Shown: piece by piece, positions 1 through 8,492 of the stretch | Layout of the letters: every line of letters starts with the position of its first letter | How positions within the stretch are numbered: the first letter of the stretch is position 1 | Origin: JALVIU01 sp964462295 | GTDB lineage: Bacteria; Atribacterota; JALVIU01 | NCBI GenBank assembly: GCA_964462295.1 | Contig: CAYWXH010000016.1 | Coordinates: forward strand, 1 to 34,584 | Direction: 5' to 3' | Length of the DNA stretch: 34,584 nucleotides | Position numbers and translations under genes: made by a program | Notes under the pieces: model-generated | What the model was told of the DNA's origin: nothing | Database searches by the model: none | What the model saw: the letters and a program-made list of their open reading frames with translations, nothing else

Positions 1-890
1 CTAATTCTTCCTACAAATACCTCATCTTTATATGCGGCATCTATTGCCAAGGGATAGAGGTTTTCCTTAGGTTCATCTATAACTTTTACACCACTTGCCT
101 CTTTCAATATCCTTTTTACCTCTTCTGCGGTAATCTTCTCGACTGTCTCCAAAGTTACAGATTCTGAATGGGATCTAAATACAGGAATTCTTACTGTAGT
201 TGCAGATACCATAATTTTTGGATCTCCAAAAATCTTCCTTGTTTCGTTTAACATTTTCATCTCTTCTTCTGTATAACCATTTTCCTCAAATGGTCCTATA
301 TGGGGAAGTGCATTAAATGCAATCTGATAAGGATATACAGATGGGGTATATTCTTTTCCCTCTACATATGCCTTTACCTCTTCTTCAAGCTCTGCTATAG
401 CCTTATACCCCGTCCCTGATACTGCCTGATATGTAGATACTACAACCCTCTTTATACCTACCCTATCATATATAGGCTTTAGAGCCACTACCATCTGAAT
501 AGTGGAACAATTAGGGTTTGCAATAATACCTCTGTGCCACTTTACATCTTTTGGATTTACCTCAGGTACAACAAGTGGAACATCAGGATACATCCTAAAT
601 GCCTTACTATTATCAACTACTGTAGCACCTTTTTCTACAAATTTAGGTGCATATTCTTTACTTATCTTCGAACCCGCAGAAAAAAGTGCAATCTGAATAC
701 CAGAAAAGTCCGCCTCTGAAAGGTCTTCGACCACTATTTTAGAACCCTTAAAATCTACCTCTTTACCTTTACTTCTTGAAGATGCAAAAAGTCTTAGTTC
801 TGAAACGGGAAAATCCCTCTGTTCAAGGACCTTTACCATCTCTTGCCCTACGGCACCTGTTGCACCTACAACCCCTACTACTAAACCCAT
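1..890 (-). CDS. asd: Aspartate-semialdehyde dehydrogenase, 3' end cut by window edge
   Basis: Converts aspartyl phosphate to aspartate semialdehyde with NADPH, the branch point to lysine/DAP, threonine and methionine. The reading frame is open from the ATG at 890 to the window edge (296 complete codons; the family is usually about 330-350 residues), so only the C-terminus is missing. The N-terminus has the NADP-binding pattern VGVVGATGAVGQE. The catalytic cysteine lies in IIANPNCSTIQ. The last visible residues, DEVFVGRI, match the family's conserved C-terminal region. A strong Shine-Dalgarno (GGAGGT) sits just before the ATG. The gene follows the CDF transporter by 13 bases and is the last visible gene of the thrC operon. 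Identification is secure. Confidence 0.96.
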   Translation of the reverse strand, partial: MGLVVGVVGATGAVGQEMVKVLEQRDFPVSELRLFASSRSKGKEVDFKGSKIVVEDLSEADFSGIQIALFSAGSKISKEYAPKFVEKGATVVDNSKAFRMYPDVPLVVPEVNPKDVKWHRGIIANPNCSTIQMVVALKPIYDRVGIKRVVVSTYQAVSGTGYKAIAELEEEVKAYVEGKEYTPSVYPYQIAFNALPHIGPFEENGYTEEEMKMLNETRKIFGDPKIMVSATTVRIPVFRSHSESVTLETVEKITAEEVKRILKEASGVKVIDEPKENLYPLAIDAAYKDEVFVGRI

Positions 891-903
891 ACACTTACCT
901 CCT

Positions 904-1821
904 TTATGCAATATTCCTTTTTATTAAACCCTCTCCATTACATCTTTCATATTCAAATTGAAGGGTAACATGGGTAATACCAAACTTCTCCTTAAGCATT
1001 TCTTTTATCCTATCACCTATCTCATTTGCCTTGCTAATTCTTACATCATCTATATTTATATGGGCTTCCATCAATTTCTCACCCTCACCAAGTTGCCATA
1101 TATGTATATGATGAATATCCTTTATCATAGGATAAATACTTTTTATCTCACGAGAAATCTCCTTTATATCTATTCCTTCAGGTACCCGTTGCATAAGTAT
1201 ATAAAAGGCATTTAGTATAACATCTTTTCCCTCTTTTAGTACATATAAGGCTATACCTATAGTTATTAGAGGATCTAACCATGTTACATTGAAAAACTTA
1301 ATAAATATCCCTCCTAATACTACGCCAACAGATGAAATAGTATCACTTAAAAGGTGTAAATATGATGATTTTACATTTAGGCTTTTATGTGAATCCCTCT
1401 CAAGTAAAATAACAGAAAATATATTGGCAAAGAGTCCAATTAATGCTACCCATATCATCACAGATGTTTTTATGGTAACAGGATCATAAAATCTCTTTAT
1501 AGCCTCATAGAAAAGATACAAAGATATGATGATAAGGGTAAAAGAGTTAAACAAGGCTGCTATGATTTCTGCCTGTTTATATCCAAAGGTATAGTTATAG
1601 TTGTGCTCTTTTTTAGAAAATCTAAATGCTATATATGTAATAACAATAGAGATACTATCAGAAAAATTGTGAAGGGCATCTGAAAGCAAAGATAGACTTC
1701 CAGAGACAAGACCTCCTACAATCTCTGCCCCTGTAATTACAAAATTTAAAATTATTACAGATAATAGCCTCTTACCACTTATATGTGAATGCTCGTGATG
1801 ATTATGATTGTGCCTCTCCAC
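904..1821 (-). CDS. Cation diffusion facilitator (CDF) family metal exporter, CzcD/ZitB-like
   Basis: Inner-membrane divalent-metal/proton antiporter, probably for zinc by family analogy. The 305-residue protein starts with a histidine-rich tail (HNHNHHEHSH), then has about six membrane segments and a cytoplasmic C-terminal domain (about residues 205-295). The two metal-site motifs of the zinc-type CDF subgroup are intact: H51-x3-D55 in helix 2 (HNFSD) and H156-x3-D160 in helix 5 (HLLSD). The start is a GTG at 1821, the only start before an upstream in-frame stop, behind GGGGAGG with short spacing. It lies inside the 3' end of lysC (20-base overlap), so translation is probably coupled. Its place between lysC and asd is unusual, since CDF exporters normally stand alone or with metal regulators. 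Metal specificity is inferred, not shown. Confidence 0.93.
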   Translation of the reverse strand: MERHNHNHHEHSHISGKRLLSVIILNFVITGAEIVGGLVSGSLSLLSDALHNFSDSISIVITYIAFRFSKKEHNYNYTFGYKQAEIIAALFNSFTLIIISLYLFYEAIKRFYDPVTIKTSVMIWVALIGLFANIFSVILLERDSHKSLNVKSSYLHLLSDTISSVGVVLGGIFIKFFNVTWLDPLITIGIALYVLKEGKDVILNAFYILMQRVPEGIDIKEISREIKSIYPMIKDIHHIHIWQLGEGEKLMEAHINIDDVRISKANEIGDRIKEMLKEKFGITHVTLQFEYERCNGEGLIKRNIA

Positions 1822-3040
1822 TTTCCTCCCCTAATTTAAACTCTTTATGAAGGACATTTACCGCCTTTTCTATAAATCTTTCATCTATAAGACAAGATAT
1901 CCTAAGTCCTGATGTGCTTATCATATCTATATTTATCCCCTCTTTTGCCAATGCCCCAAACATTCTTGATGGAATATGTGGGTCTTTTGTTATACCAGAA
2001 CCAATAATGGATATCTTCCCTATCTCAATTTCATAATCTACACCCTCTGCCCCAATCTTTTCAGATACATCTTTTGTAATTTTTATAGCTTCTTTAAGGT
2101 CTCCCTCCTCTACTGTAAATGCGATATCATTTATCCCTTCTCTGTTTGCACTCTGGATAATCATATCTATAGGTATCTCTTTTTCTGCAAGTGCCTCAAA
2201 AAGCATATGGGCCACTCCTGGTTTATCAGGTACTCCTTTAATTATTACTTTACCCACATTTTTATCATGGGTTACCCCTACAACCTCTACCTTTTCCAAC
2301 TCCTCTTCCTCCTTTCGTGTTATTATAGTTCCTTCATTCCAGGTAAATGAGGAGCTTACTTTTATGGTTACACCATATCTGTTTGCATAATCTATAGAAC
2401 GAGGGTGCATTACCTTTGCACCCAAGCTTGCCATTTCAGACATTTCCTCATAAGAAATTCTCTTTATAAGACGGGCATCTTTCACTATTCTTGGATCTGC
2501 TGTAAATACACCTTCTACATCTGTATAGATCTCACACACATCTGCCCCCAATGATGCTGCAAGGGCTACAGCACTTATATCAGAACCCCCTCTTCCAAGT
2601 GTAGTGATATCTTCATCCTCTGTTATACCTTGAAAGCCTGCAACAATAGCTACTTCTCCCCTATCCAATACCTCTTTTACTCTTTTGGATTCCACCTTTG
2701 AAATCCTTGCACGAGAATGGATCTTATTAGTTATTATACCTGCCTGTGCCCCTGTAAATGCATATGCAGTAAGACCTAGGGCTTGAAGGGCCATTGCCAT
2801 AAGAGAAATGGAGATCTGCTCTCCTGTTGATAAAAGCATATCAAGTTCTCTTTTTTTAGGGGTAGGATTTATTTTGTACGCCATATCCAAAAGTTCATCT
2901 GTTGTTTTTCCCATTGCAGATACAACTACGGCCAGTTTATTTCCCTCACTTACCCTTTTTGCAATTTTTTCAGCTACCTCTTTTATACGCTCAATGCTCC
3001 CTACAGATGTACCACCATACTTTTGTACAATAAGTGCCAA
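1802..3040 (-). CDS. lysC: Aspartate kinase
   Basis: Phosphorylates aspartate, the first step of the aspartate-family pathway. It has 412 residues, the size of monofunctional LysC-type aspartokinases. The kinase domain begins with KYGGTSVGS (residues 7-15) and includes TLGRGGSD and EIYTDVEGVFTADPR. Two ACT regulatory domains follow (about residues 260-405), including SGITKDPHIPSRMFGALA, which implies feedback control by lysine and/or threonine. There is no fused homoserine dehydrogenase. The start is a TTG at 3040, well placed behind GGAGG (7-base spacing). It lies 15 bases after thrB, and its 3' end overlaps the CDF gene by 20 bases. Confidence 0.96.
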   Translation of the reverse strand: MALIVQKYGGTSVGSIERIKEVAEKIAKRVSEGNKLAVVVSAMGKTTDELLDMAYKINPTPKKRELDMLLSTGEQISISLMAMALQALGLTAYAFTGAQAGIITNKIHSRARISKVESKRVKEVLDRGEVAIVAGFQGITEDEDITTLGRGGSDISAVALAASLGADVCEIYTDVEGVFTADPRIVKDARLIKRISYEEMSEMASLGAKVMHPRSIDYANRYGVTIKVSSSFTWNEGTIITRKEEEELEKVEVVGVTHDKNVGKVIIKGVPDKPGVAHMLFEALAEKEIPIDMIIQSANREGINDIAFTVEEGDLKEAIKITKDVSEKIGAEGVDYEIEIGKISIIGSGITKDPHIPSRMFGALAKEGINIDMISTSGLRISCLIDERFIEKAVNVLHKEFKLGEESGEAQS

Positions 3041-3055
3041 CCTTCCACCTCCTGA

Positions 3056-3934
3056 CTATGCAGATTCTATCTTAACACCCTCAAGTGAGGGTCTTGTTTT
3101 TATTAATTTTCCTGAAATTTCTAAATCCTCCATATACTGTGTAAGTTTTTTATCAAGGTCATCTCTTTCGGAAAAACAAGATATAGTAGGGCCTGAACCA
3201 CTTATGGCACATACACCACTTCCATCTCTTAAAAGAAGATCTCTAAGTTCAAAATAACCCTTTATAAACTTGCCTCGATACGGTTCATGGATACGGTCAG
3301 ATATGGCCTCTTTCAAAAGCGAAATATCTCCATTTAAAAATGCAGTAACAACAAGAGAAGCCCGTGCCACATTGTAAATTATATCTTCTCTTTTATAAGT
3401 ATCTGGTAAGACACTTCTCATCCTTTCCGTCTCAAGTTTATAACCTGGAATAATAAGATACACATAAAACTCAGGAGGAATAATTTTTACACTTCTAAAA
3501 GCATTCTCTACTTTGTATGAAATGGTAAACCCTCCCAACATAGCAGGGGTTACATTATCAGGATGACCCTCTATTTCTATAGCCATCTTGAGGAGTTCCT
3601 CCTCTGAATAAGGCTCACCTGAGAGTAAATTTCCCGCAACAAGTCCTCCTACTATAGCTGTCGCACTACTTCCAAGGCCTCGAGCAAGGGGAATCTTGTT
3701 TTTAAATCTTATAGAAAATTGATTAAGATCTCCCTTATATATAGTTCTTAAGGCTTTTATAGCTAAGTTTTCTTCTGTTTCAGGGAGTACTCCCTTTCCC
3801 TCTCCCTCTATAAAGATGGAAAATTGTGTACTTTTCTCTATTTCTATAGAGTTAGAAAATTCAAGAGCCATCCCAAATACATCAAATCCAGGTCCTATAT
3901 TTGCACATGTTGCAGGTATACTTATCCTAATCAT
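3056..3934 (-). CDS. thrB: Homoserine kinase (GHMP family)
   Basis: Phosphorylates homoserine to O-phosphohomoserine, the substrate of ThrC. It has 292 residues, the usual length. The GHMP-kinase ATP loop is visible as PLARGLGSSATAIVGG (about residue 85), the N-terminus has the expected PATCANIGPGFDVFG motif, and the C-terminal glycine-rich motif AISGSGPTISCF is present. The ATG overlaps the thrC stop in an ATGA arrangement, so the two consecutive pathway enzymes are translationally coupled. lysC follows after 15 bases. Confidence 0.96.
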   Translation of the reverse strand: MIRISIPATCANIGPGFDVFGMALEFSNSIEIEKSTQFSIFIEGEGKGVLPETEENLAIKALRTIYKGDLNQFSIRFKNKIPLARGLGSSATAIVGGLVAGNLLSGEPYSEEELLKMAIEIEGHPDNVTPAMLGGFTISYKVENAFRSVKIIPPEFYVYLIIPGYKLETERMRSVLPDTYKREDIIYNVARASLVVTAFLNGDISLLKEAISDRIHEPYRGKFIKGYFELRDLLLRDGSGVCAISGSGPTISCFSERDDLDKKLTQYMEDLEISGKLIKTRPSLEGVKIESA

Positions 3935-4992
3935 CTCTTTTCAAGTCCTAAGATATTTACAATCTGCTCAAGATTCACATCAACCTCTATGGGTTTTTCT
4001 GATTCTCTTATGGAAAGATCAGGGTCTTTTAGCCCATGGCCTGTAAGTACACACACAACCCTATCACCCTTTTTGAAAAATCCCTGTTTAGAAAGTTTCA
4101 GAACGCCTGCTATACTCGCAGCAGATGCAGGCTCTACAAATACCCCCTCTTTTTGTGCAAGAAGCTTATAGGCCGATATGATTTCTTCATCTGTAACACT
4201 ATCTATAAGACCACCCGATTCATCACGGGCTGCCTCTGCATACTTCCAACTTGCAGGATTTCCTATCTTTATGGCTGTTGCAATGGTTTTTGGGTCTTTT
4301 ACCACATGTCCTTTTACAATAGGTGATGCCCCTTCTGCCTGAAATCCAAGCATCTTAGGTAAACTATCTACATAGCCCCTTTCTTTATACTCTTTAAATC
4401 CTTTCCAGTATGCTGTTATATTACCTGCATTTCCTACAGGAAGGGCAAGATAATCAGGGACTATCCCGGAAAGCTGTCTTATTATCTCAATAGATGCGGT
4501 CTTTTGCCCTTCTATCCTATAAGGATTTATAGAATTTACAAGTGCTACTTTATAGTTTGAGGTAACCTCTCTTACAATATTTAAGGCATCATCAAAATTA
4601 CCATTTATTGACAATACTTTAGCCCCATGGATAAGGGCTTGTGCAAGCTTTCCAAGGGCTATATTTCCTCGAGGCACTACCACAATGGATGTAAGGTCAT
4701 ACCTTGCAGCATATGCAGACGCAGATGCAGATGTATTTCCTGTAGATGCACACATAACTGCTTGTGCCCCATCTTCCATGGCCTTTGCTACAGCCATAAC
4801 CATTCCCCTATCTTTAAACGAACCTGTAGGATTCAAACCCTCATACTTAAGATACACTTCTGCCCCTACAAGTTCACTTATATATAGAGATTTTACAAGT
4901 GGTGTATTTCCTTCAAGAAGTGTAATAAGTGGTGTTTTATCTGTTATAGGTAAAAACTCTCTATATGCTCTAAGTACTCCTTCCCAATGCAT
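3931..4992 (-). CDS. thrC: Threonine synthase
   Basis: PLP-dependent conversion of O-phosphohomoserine to threonine. At 353 residues it is the short form typical of Bacillus rather than the longer E. coli type. The PLP lysine is in NPTGSFKDRGM (about residues 55-65), and the phosphate-binding loop is seen in LPVGNAGNITAYWKG. The ATG at 4992 is preceded by AAGGAGG. It is the first gene of the operon thrC-thrB-lysC-CDF-asd, with a promoter about 40 bases upstream. The predicted leader is only about 34 bases, leaving no room for a T-box or a lysine or threonine leader-peptide attenuator. Confidence 0.96.
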   Translation of the reverse strand: MHWEGVLRAYREFLPITDKTPLITLLEGNTPLVKSLYISELVGAEVYLKYEGLNPTGSFKDRGMVMAVAKAMEDGAQAVMCASTGNTSASASAYAARYDLTSIVVVPRGNIALGKLAQALIHGAKVLSINGNFDDALNIVREVTSNYKVALVNSINPYRIEGQKTASIEIIRQLSGIVPDYLALPVGNAGNITAYWKGFKEYKERGYVDSLPKMLGFQAEGASPIVKGHVVKDPKTIATAIKIGNPASWKYAEAARDESGGLIDSVTDEEIISAYKLLAQKEGVFVEPASAASIAGVLKLSKQGFFKKGDRVVCVLTGHGLKDPDLSIRESEKPIEVDVNLEQIVNILGLEKR

Positions 4993-5032
4993 TTTGGCCT
5001 CCTTTTTGTGGCATGAAAAAGAAATTTGGGAT

Positions 5033-5062
5033 ATTTTACCATTTAAATAGAGTATATGTCAA
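5033..5062 (-). promoter_or_regulatory. Sigma70-type promoter of the thrC operon
   Basis: Read on the minus strand, TTGACA (5062-5057) is followed after 18 bases by TAAAAT (5038-5033). The predicted transcript starts near 5026, about 34 bases before the thrC ATG. The fit is good apart from the slightly long spacer. No operator-like palindrome is seen around it. Confidence 0.7.
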
Positions 5063-5096
5063 GAAGAAATCTAAAGAAAGGAAGGCCTAGATCAAA

Positions 5097-5118
5097 GAGA
5101 GGGGAAGAATCCCCTCTC
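5097..5118 (-). terminator. Hairpin after the metallophosphoesterase gene, probable intrinsic terminator
   Basis: A perfect 8-bp stem, GAGAGGGG (5097-5104) with CCCCTCTC (5111-5118), and a 6-base loop lie 10 bases past the phosphoesterase stop codon. On the minus strand it is followed by only TTTGATCT, a weak T-tract, so termination may be partial. It separates the phosphoesterase from the thrC promoter 35 bases further on. Confidence 0.6.
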
Positions 5119-5127
5119 ATCTAAAAC

Positions 5128-7290
5128 TTAAAACTTATTTAACTTAAAGCTGTCAAGTATCTTCTCTTCTGGAACAAAAGCATCCTCTTTTTTCTTGTCA
5201 GTCTGTTTTGCTACCCCTTTTACAAGAACCTTTACCTGATTTGGTGTTACATCTACCAATACATAGTGATGATATCCTACAGAATCTACTACTGTAAATG
5301 GATATCTATCTTCCGGCTTTTTAAGATGCAAATAAAGCGGTGCACCTCCACCACCTGTAGTTACATACTGTACCTTATAATCTTCAAATCTCTCATAGAG
5401 ATGGTGATGACTATTAAATACTATATCTACACCATATTTTTCAAATAGTGGTTTCCAATATTTAACAGTTGGACTCTCTGGAACAGCACCATATTCTGTA
5501 CAGTTTGTCCAGAAGGGCTCATGGAAGAATACAAATTTCCACTTTGCATCTTTATGTGCCTCTAAATCTTTCTCCAACCACTTTGTTTCTTCTTCCATTC
5601 CCTTTACATCTTTTTGCATAAGGAGTATATCTGCATCAAGTACTATAAAATGTACAGGCCCATAATCGAAAGAATAATACTGCTCTCCATATTCTCCACC
5701 ACCTTTAGGTGTTACAAAAGAGTTAAAGTAGTAAAGAGAATTGTATTCATGGTTTCCAAGAACAGGGTAAAATGGTGCACTTGCGGCAAGATTTTTAATT
5801 GCCCAGAAGAAGCCATTCCAATCACTCTTTACCCTTCCATCCATAACGAGGTCTCCAACATGAACCACAAATGAAGGATGTTCCCCTGCAATCTTATCTG
5901 CCACAAGTCTATGGCGCTTATTGTAAGTTCTTGTATCTGCATAAACTACAAATCTGAATTCTTTTATATTCTTCTTGGAAGTAACAAAGGAATGCTCTTC
6001 TGATTCAAGCCCCTTTGCTTCTCCATCTTCAATTTTTAACTTATAGGTATACTTCTTACCCTCTTCGAGGCCTGAAATTTTAAGATGATGAAGTTGAGCT
6101 ACTTTATCGTCCTTAAACACCTTTCCATCTATCAGGACTTCACCCTTGGCAGGTACCAAGGTTTTCCAATTTATATACACACTATTGGTTGTAACATCTG
6201 AAAGATATGGTCCCCATAAGAGTTTGTTCTCTGTTACATATTTTCCAATAACAGATTCGCCAATTTTCATTCTATCTTTTGTGCCATCTACCTCTATAGA
6301 AGGAGCAGAGGCAGTTATCATACCCTCTATATCTACCTTTACAGTATATTTACCCTTTTCTGCAGGAAATTCAAAATTGCCCTTATCATCTGTATAGGCA
6401 ACTATATAGAGCGTGCCATTATCACTATATATATTTACTTTTGCATTCCTAATAGGTGTTCCGTCTGCCCTTTGAGCCTTCCCGCAAACTATAGTATATT
6501 TCTCTCCCCTTGCATTAAATATATCTTTAAGCACACTTGCTAAATCTCTATCTACAAAGAAGAGTCTTTCATATGTAACACTCTCTCCAACCTTTAGGGG
6601 AACAGTCATTATCTCTGGATCAGAAAATATGTATGATATATGAATCTTCCTCATATTACCATTTTCATCACGTTGAGTTGTAGAAAATCCATATGCTATC
6701 TGATCTCCCTGTGCACCAAGTAAAACAGTATCAATCTTGTTTACCTTGTAACCAAGGCCAAAGGTAAAGGTCCTTGCATATCCAAAAAATGCAGCATCAC
6801 CCAATATGATTTTTTCAATATCTTTTCCAGATTCATTGGTTAGTGTAGTTACCATTTTTAGATAATCTTTATCAGATTCAAGTATGTATCTTGTTTTTAT
6901 CTTGATACCAGGGATATCAGAATGGTGTCCTTTGAGTTCTAAAATGGAAGGTTTACCATTTTCACCTTTACTTACGATATTAATACTTTCATAAATTGCC
7001 TGTTTTGGCCATCCAAAATAGGTATGAACCTCATCAAACTCGTCTTTACCCCCTTTGTAAATAGCATCAAGTACATTACCCCCTGACTGCATATAACCGT
7101 GAAAATTTCCAAGATCGCCAATCAAAAATGCTACCTTTCCATTATCAAGTATGTAATCTCCCACTTTTCCGGAAACTTCGGGTCCCTTAAATAGTTGGTC
7201 CTCTGATGTTACTCTAAATGCCTTTGCCAAGGCAAGTGAGGAAAAAATAAGCAAAAATACCAAAGAAAAAACTAAAACCCTCCTTTTCAT
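5128..7290 (-). CDS. Exported multidomain calcineurin-like metallophosphoesterase, purple-acid-phosphatase-like
   Basis: Predicted secreted phosphohydrolase of unknown substrate. I chose the ATG at 7290 (720 residues) because it starts a clean signal peptide (MKRRVLVFSLVFLLIF.., likely cleaved after ALA near residue 22) behind GAGGTGG. An in-frame ATG at 7314 has no ribosome site. Layout: an unrecognised beta-rich N-terminal region (about 25-265); a carboxypeptidase-regulatory-like beta domain (about 268-325, GTPIRNAKVNIYS and YTDDKGNFEFP); a fibronectin-III-like domain like that in front of purple acid phosphatases (about 355-438); and the catalytic domain (about 444-690). Metal-ligand motifs are YADTR (D452), VGDLV (D480), LGNHEYN (N513, H514), FFHEP (H590) and SHHHLYER (H628, H630). 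The tyrosine ligand of true purple enzymes (GDxxY) is absent. The regulator at 7433 is divergent from it. Confidence 0.88.
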   Translation of the reverse strand: MKRRVLVFSLVFLLIFSSLALAKAFRVTSEDQLFKGPEVSGKVGDYILDNGKVAFLIGDLGNFHGYMQSGGNVLDAIYKGGKDEFDEVHTYFGWPKQAIYESINIVSKGENGKPSILELKGHHSDIPGIKIKTRYILESDKDYLKMVTTLTNESGKDIEKIILGDAAFFGYARTFTFGLGYKVNKIDTVLLGAQGDQIAYGFSTTQRDENGNMRKIHISYIFSDPEIMTVPLKVGESVTYERLFFVDRDLASVLKDIFNARGEKYTIVCGKAQRADGTPIRNAKVNIYSDNGTLYIVAYTDDKGNFEFPAEKGKYTVKVDIEGMITASAPSIEVDGTKDRMKIGESVIGKYVTENKLLWGPYLSDVTTNSVYINWKTLVPAKGEVLIDGKVFKDDKVAQLHHLKISGLEEGKKYTYKLKIEDGEAKGLESEEHSFVTSKKNIKEFRFVVYADTRTYNKRHRLVADKIAGEHPSFVVHVGDLVMDGRVKSDWNGFFWAIKNLAASAPFYPVLGNHEYNSLYYFNSFVTPKGGGEYGEQYYSFDYGPVHFIVLDADILLMQKDVKGMEEETKWLEKDLEAHKDAKWKFVFFHEPFWTNCTEYGAVPESPTVKYWKPLFEKYGVDIVFNSHHHLYERFEDYKVQYVTTGGGGAPLYLHLKKPEDRYPFTVVDSVGYHHYVLVDVTPNQVKVLVKGVAKQTDKKKEDAFVPEEKILDSFKLNKF

Positions 7291-7327
7291 AGCCACCTCA
7301 TCTCCTTTCTCCATTTTTTATATATAA

Positions 7328-7336
7328 ATTATACCA
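7328..7336 (-). promoter_or_regulatory. Extended -10 promoter for the metallophosphoesterase gene
   Basis: On the minus strand the sequence reads TGGTATAAT, a TATAAT hexamer (7333-7328) with the TGn extension. There is no good -35 box at 17 bases (CACTTC). The predicted start is near 7321, about 30 bases before the preferred ATG at 7290. It lies within 40 bases of the divergent promoter of the regulator, so the two could be co-regulated. Confidence 0.55.
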
Positions 7337-7370
7337 CATTTTAAGTTATAGAAGTGTAAAAATATGTAAA

Positions 7371-7399
7371 TTGACCTTTTTGTTAATCCGTGTTATAAT
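7371..7399 (+). promoter_or_regulatory. Sigma70-type promoter of the regulator-pxpA-sfsA operon
   Basis: TTGACC (7371-7376), a 17-base spacer and TATAAT (7394-7399) give a near-consensus promoter, with a start expected near 7406 and a leader of about 27 bases to the ATG at 7433. Two copies of TGTAAA, exactly 10 bases apart (7355-7360 and 7365-7370), lie directly upstream of the -35 box. Confidence 0.75.
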
Positions 7400-7432
7400 T
7401 TTAGGCAAATTCCAAGCTTAAAAGAGGAAGTT

Positions 7433-7774
7433 ATGAAAAAGGAAGAGCTAAGTTATAAAGTACTTAAAACATTTGAAGAAGAGCCGGAAATCTCTCAGAG
7501 AAAACTATCCAAAAAGTTTAATATAAGCCTCGGAATGATGAACTATCTTGTAAAAGAACTTGTAAAAAAAGGCCTTGTAAAGATGGAGAGATTCAGGAAA
7601 AATCCCAACAAAAAAGTCTATAGATACATACTTACCCCAAAGGGGATGGAAGAGAAGGCAAGGCTTACATACCATTTTTTAAAAAGAAAGATGGAAGAAT
7701 ATGAGAGGCTTCAAAGAGAAATAGAAGAACTAAAAAAAGAGGTTGAAAAGGAAAATGGACAAAATAAGGATTGA
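7433..7774 (+). CDS. MarR-type winged-helix regulator with C-terminal coiled coil (MarR/EPS-like family)
   Basis: Small DNA-binding protein of 113 residues. The winged helix-turn-helix covers about residues 17-70 (EISQRKLSKKFNISLGMMNY as the HTH, with a wing around RKNPNKKVYRYILTPKGM). A charged helix that probably forms a dimerising coiled coil follows (73-107). The pattern ISLGxxNYxxKxLxxKGLVK followed by LTPKGxEEKARLTxxFLKRKMxEYE matches what I recall of the EPS-associated MarR regulator family. That assignment is from memory and no polysaccharide genes are in this window. It heads an operon with pxpA and sfsA and is divergent from the secreted phosphoesterase, so control of either or both is plausible. 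The site GAGG lies 5 bases before the ATG. Confidence 0.85.
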   Translation: MKKEELSYKVLKTFEEEPEISQRKLSKKFNISLGMMNYLVKELVKKGLVKMERFRKNPNKKVYRYILTPKGMEEKARLTYHFLKRKMEEYERLQREIEELKKEVEKENGQNKD

Positions 7775-8492
7775 TATAAATGCTGATATGGGAGAGAGTT
7801 TCGGCAATTACCAAATAGGAAATGATGAAGAACTTATAAAATATATCACATCTTGCAATATAGCATGTGGTGCACATGGTGGAGACCCTATGGTAATGAG
7901 AAAGACAGTAGCCCTTGCCAAAAAGTATAATGTCAACATAGGAGCCCACCCTTCATACCCTGATCTTCAAGGTTTCGGAAGAAGAAGCCTAAAGATGAAA
8001 CCGAAGGAGATAACCAATTTCATTATATATCAGTTAGGTGCACTATCGGGGTTTTTAAAGGTAGAAGGTGTTAAACTTTCCCATGTGAAACCTCATGGTG
8101 CCCTATACAATGATGCAACAAAAAATAGAGAAGTTGCAGAGGCAATCGGAAAAGCAATACTTTTATTCAATAGGGACCTCTCTATTGTAGGTCTTTCCAA
8201 TAGTTTGGCCATAAAGGTATGGAAAGATATGGGTCTTAATGTAAAAGAAGAGGTCTTTGCAGATAGAAATTACAAAGATGATGGTACACTCATCCCCCGT
8301 ACAGAAAAAGAGGCCGTAATTACCGATCCTGAAAAGATTGCAGAAAGGGTGTACATCATGGCAACTCGAAAAGAGATAGAATCTATATCTGGTACCAAAA
8401 TACGAGTAACTTTTGATACGATATGTATTCATGGGGATACAAAAAATGCAGTGGACATAGCACGAAAGATAAAAGAAAGACTTAACTTATGA
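7755..8492 (+). CDS. pxpA: 5-oxoprolinase subunit A, LamB/YcsF family
   Basis: In the PxpABC complex this subunit helps open 5-oxoproline to glutamate using ATP. The protein has about 245 residues, the family length. Family motifs are clear: DINADMGESFG at the N-terminus, SCNIACGAHGGDPMVM, GAHPSYPDLQGFGRR, VKPHGALYND, EVFADRNYKDDGTLIPR and TICIHGDTKNA. I chose the ATG at 7755, which overlaps the regulator's 3' end by 20 bases; an in-frame TTG at 7743 has no ribosome site at a workable distance. The partner subunits pxpB and pxpC are not adjacent; sfsA is next instead. Whether the complete enzyme exists in this organism cannot be seen here. Confidence 0.92.
   Translation: MDKIRIDINADMGESFGNYQIGNDEELIKYITSCNIACGAHGGDPMVMRKTVALAKKYNVNIGAHPSYPDLQGFGRRSLKMKPKEITNFIIYQLGALSGFLKVEGVKLSHVKPHGALYNDATKNREVAEAIGKAILLFNRDLSIVGLSNSLAIKVWKDMGLNVKEEVFADRNYKDDGTLIPRTEKEAVITDPEKIAERVYIMATRKEIESISGTKIRVTFDTICIHGDTKNAVDIARKIKERLNL

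Noticed and set aside
958..1215. Plus-strand open frame inside the CDF gene
   Set aside because: It is a shadow of the conserved minus-strand transporter, with no ribosome site and a composition unlike real proteins. The same reasoning removed the other antisense frames in the window.
4993..5062. Lysine or threonine riboswitch/attenuator before thrC
   Set aside because: The promoter lies only about 40 bases from the start codon, so there is no room for a leader peptide or a large aptamer.
7291..7314. Longer start for the metallophosphoesterase at 7314
   Set aside because: No ribosome site precedes that ATG, and it would place eight charged residues in front of a clean signal peptide.
7665..7949. 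Minus-strand open frame across the regulator-pxpA junction
   Set aside because: It overlaps two well-supported plus-strand genes and resembles no protein family.
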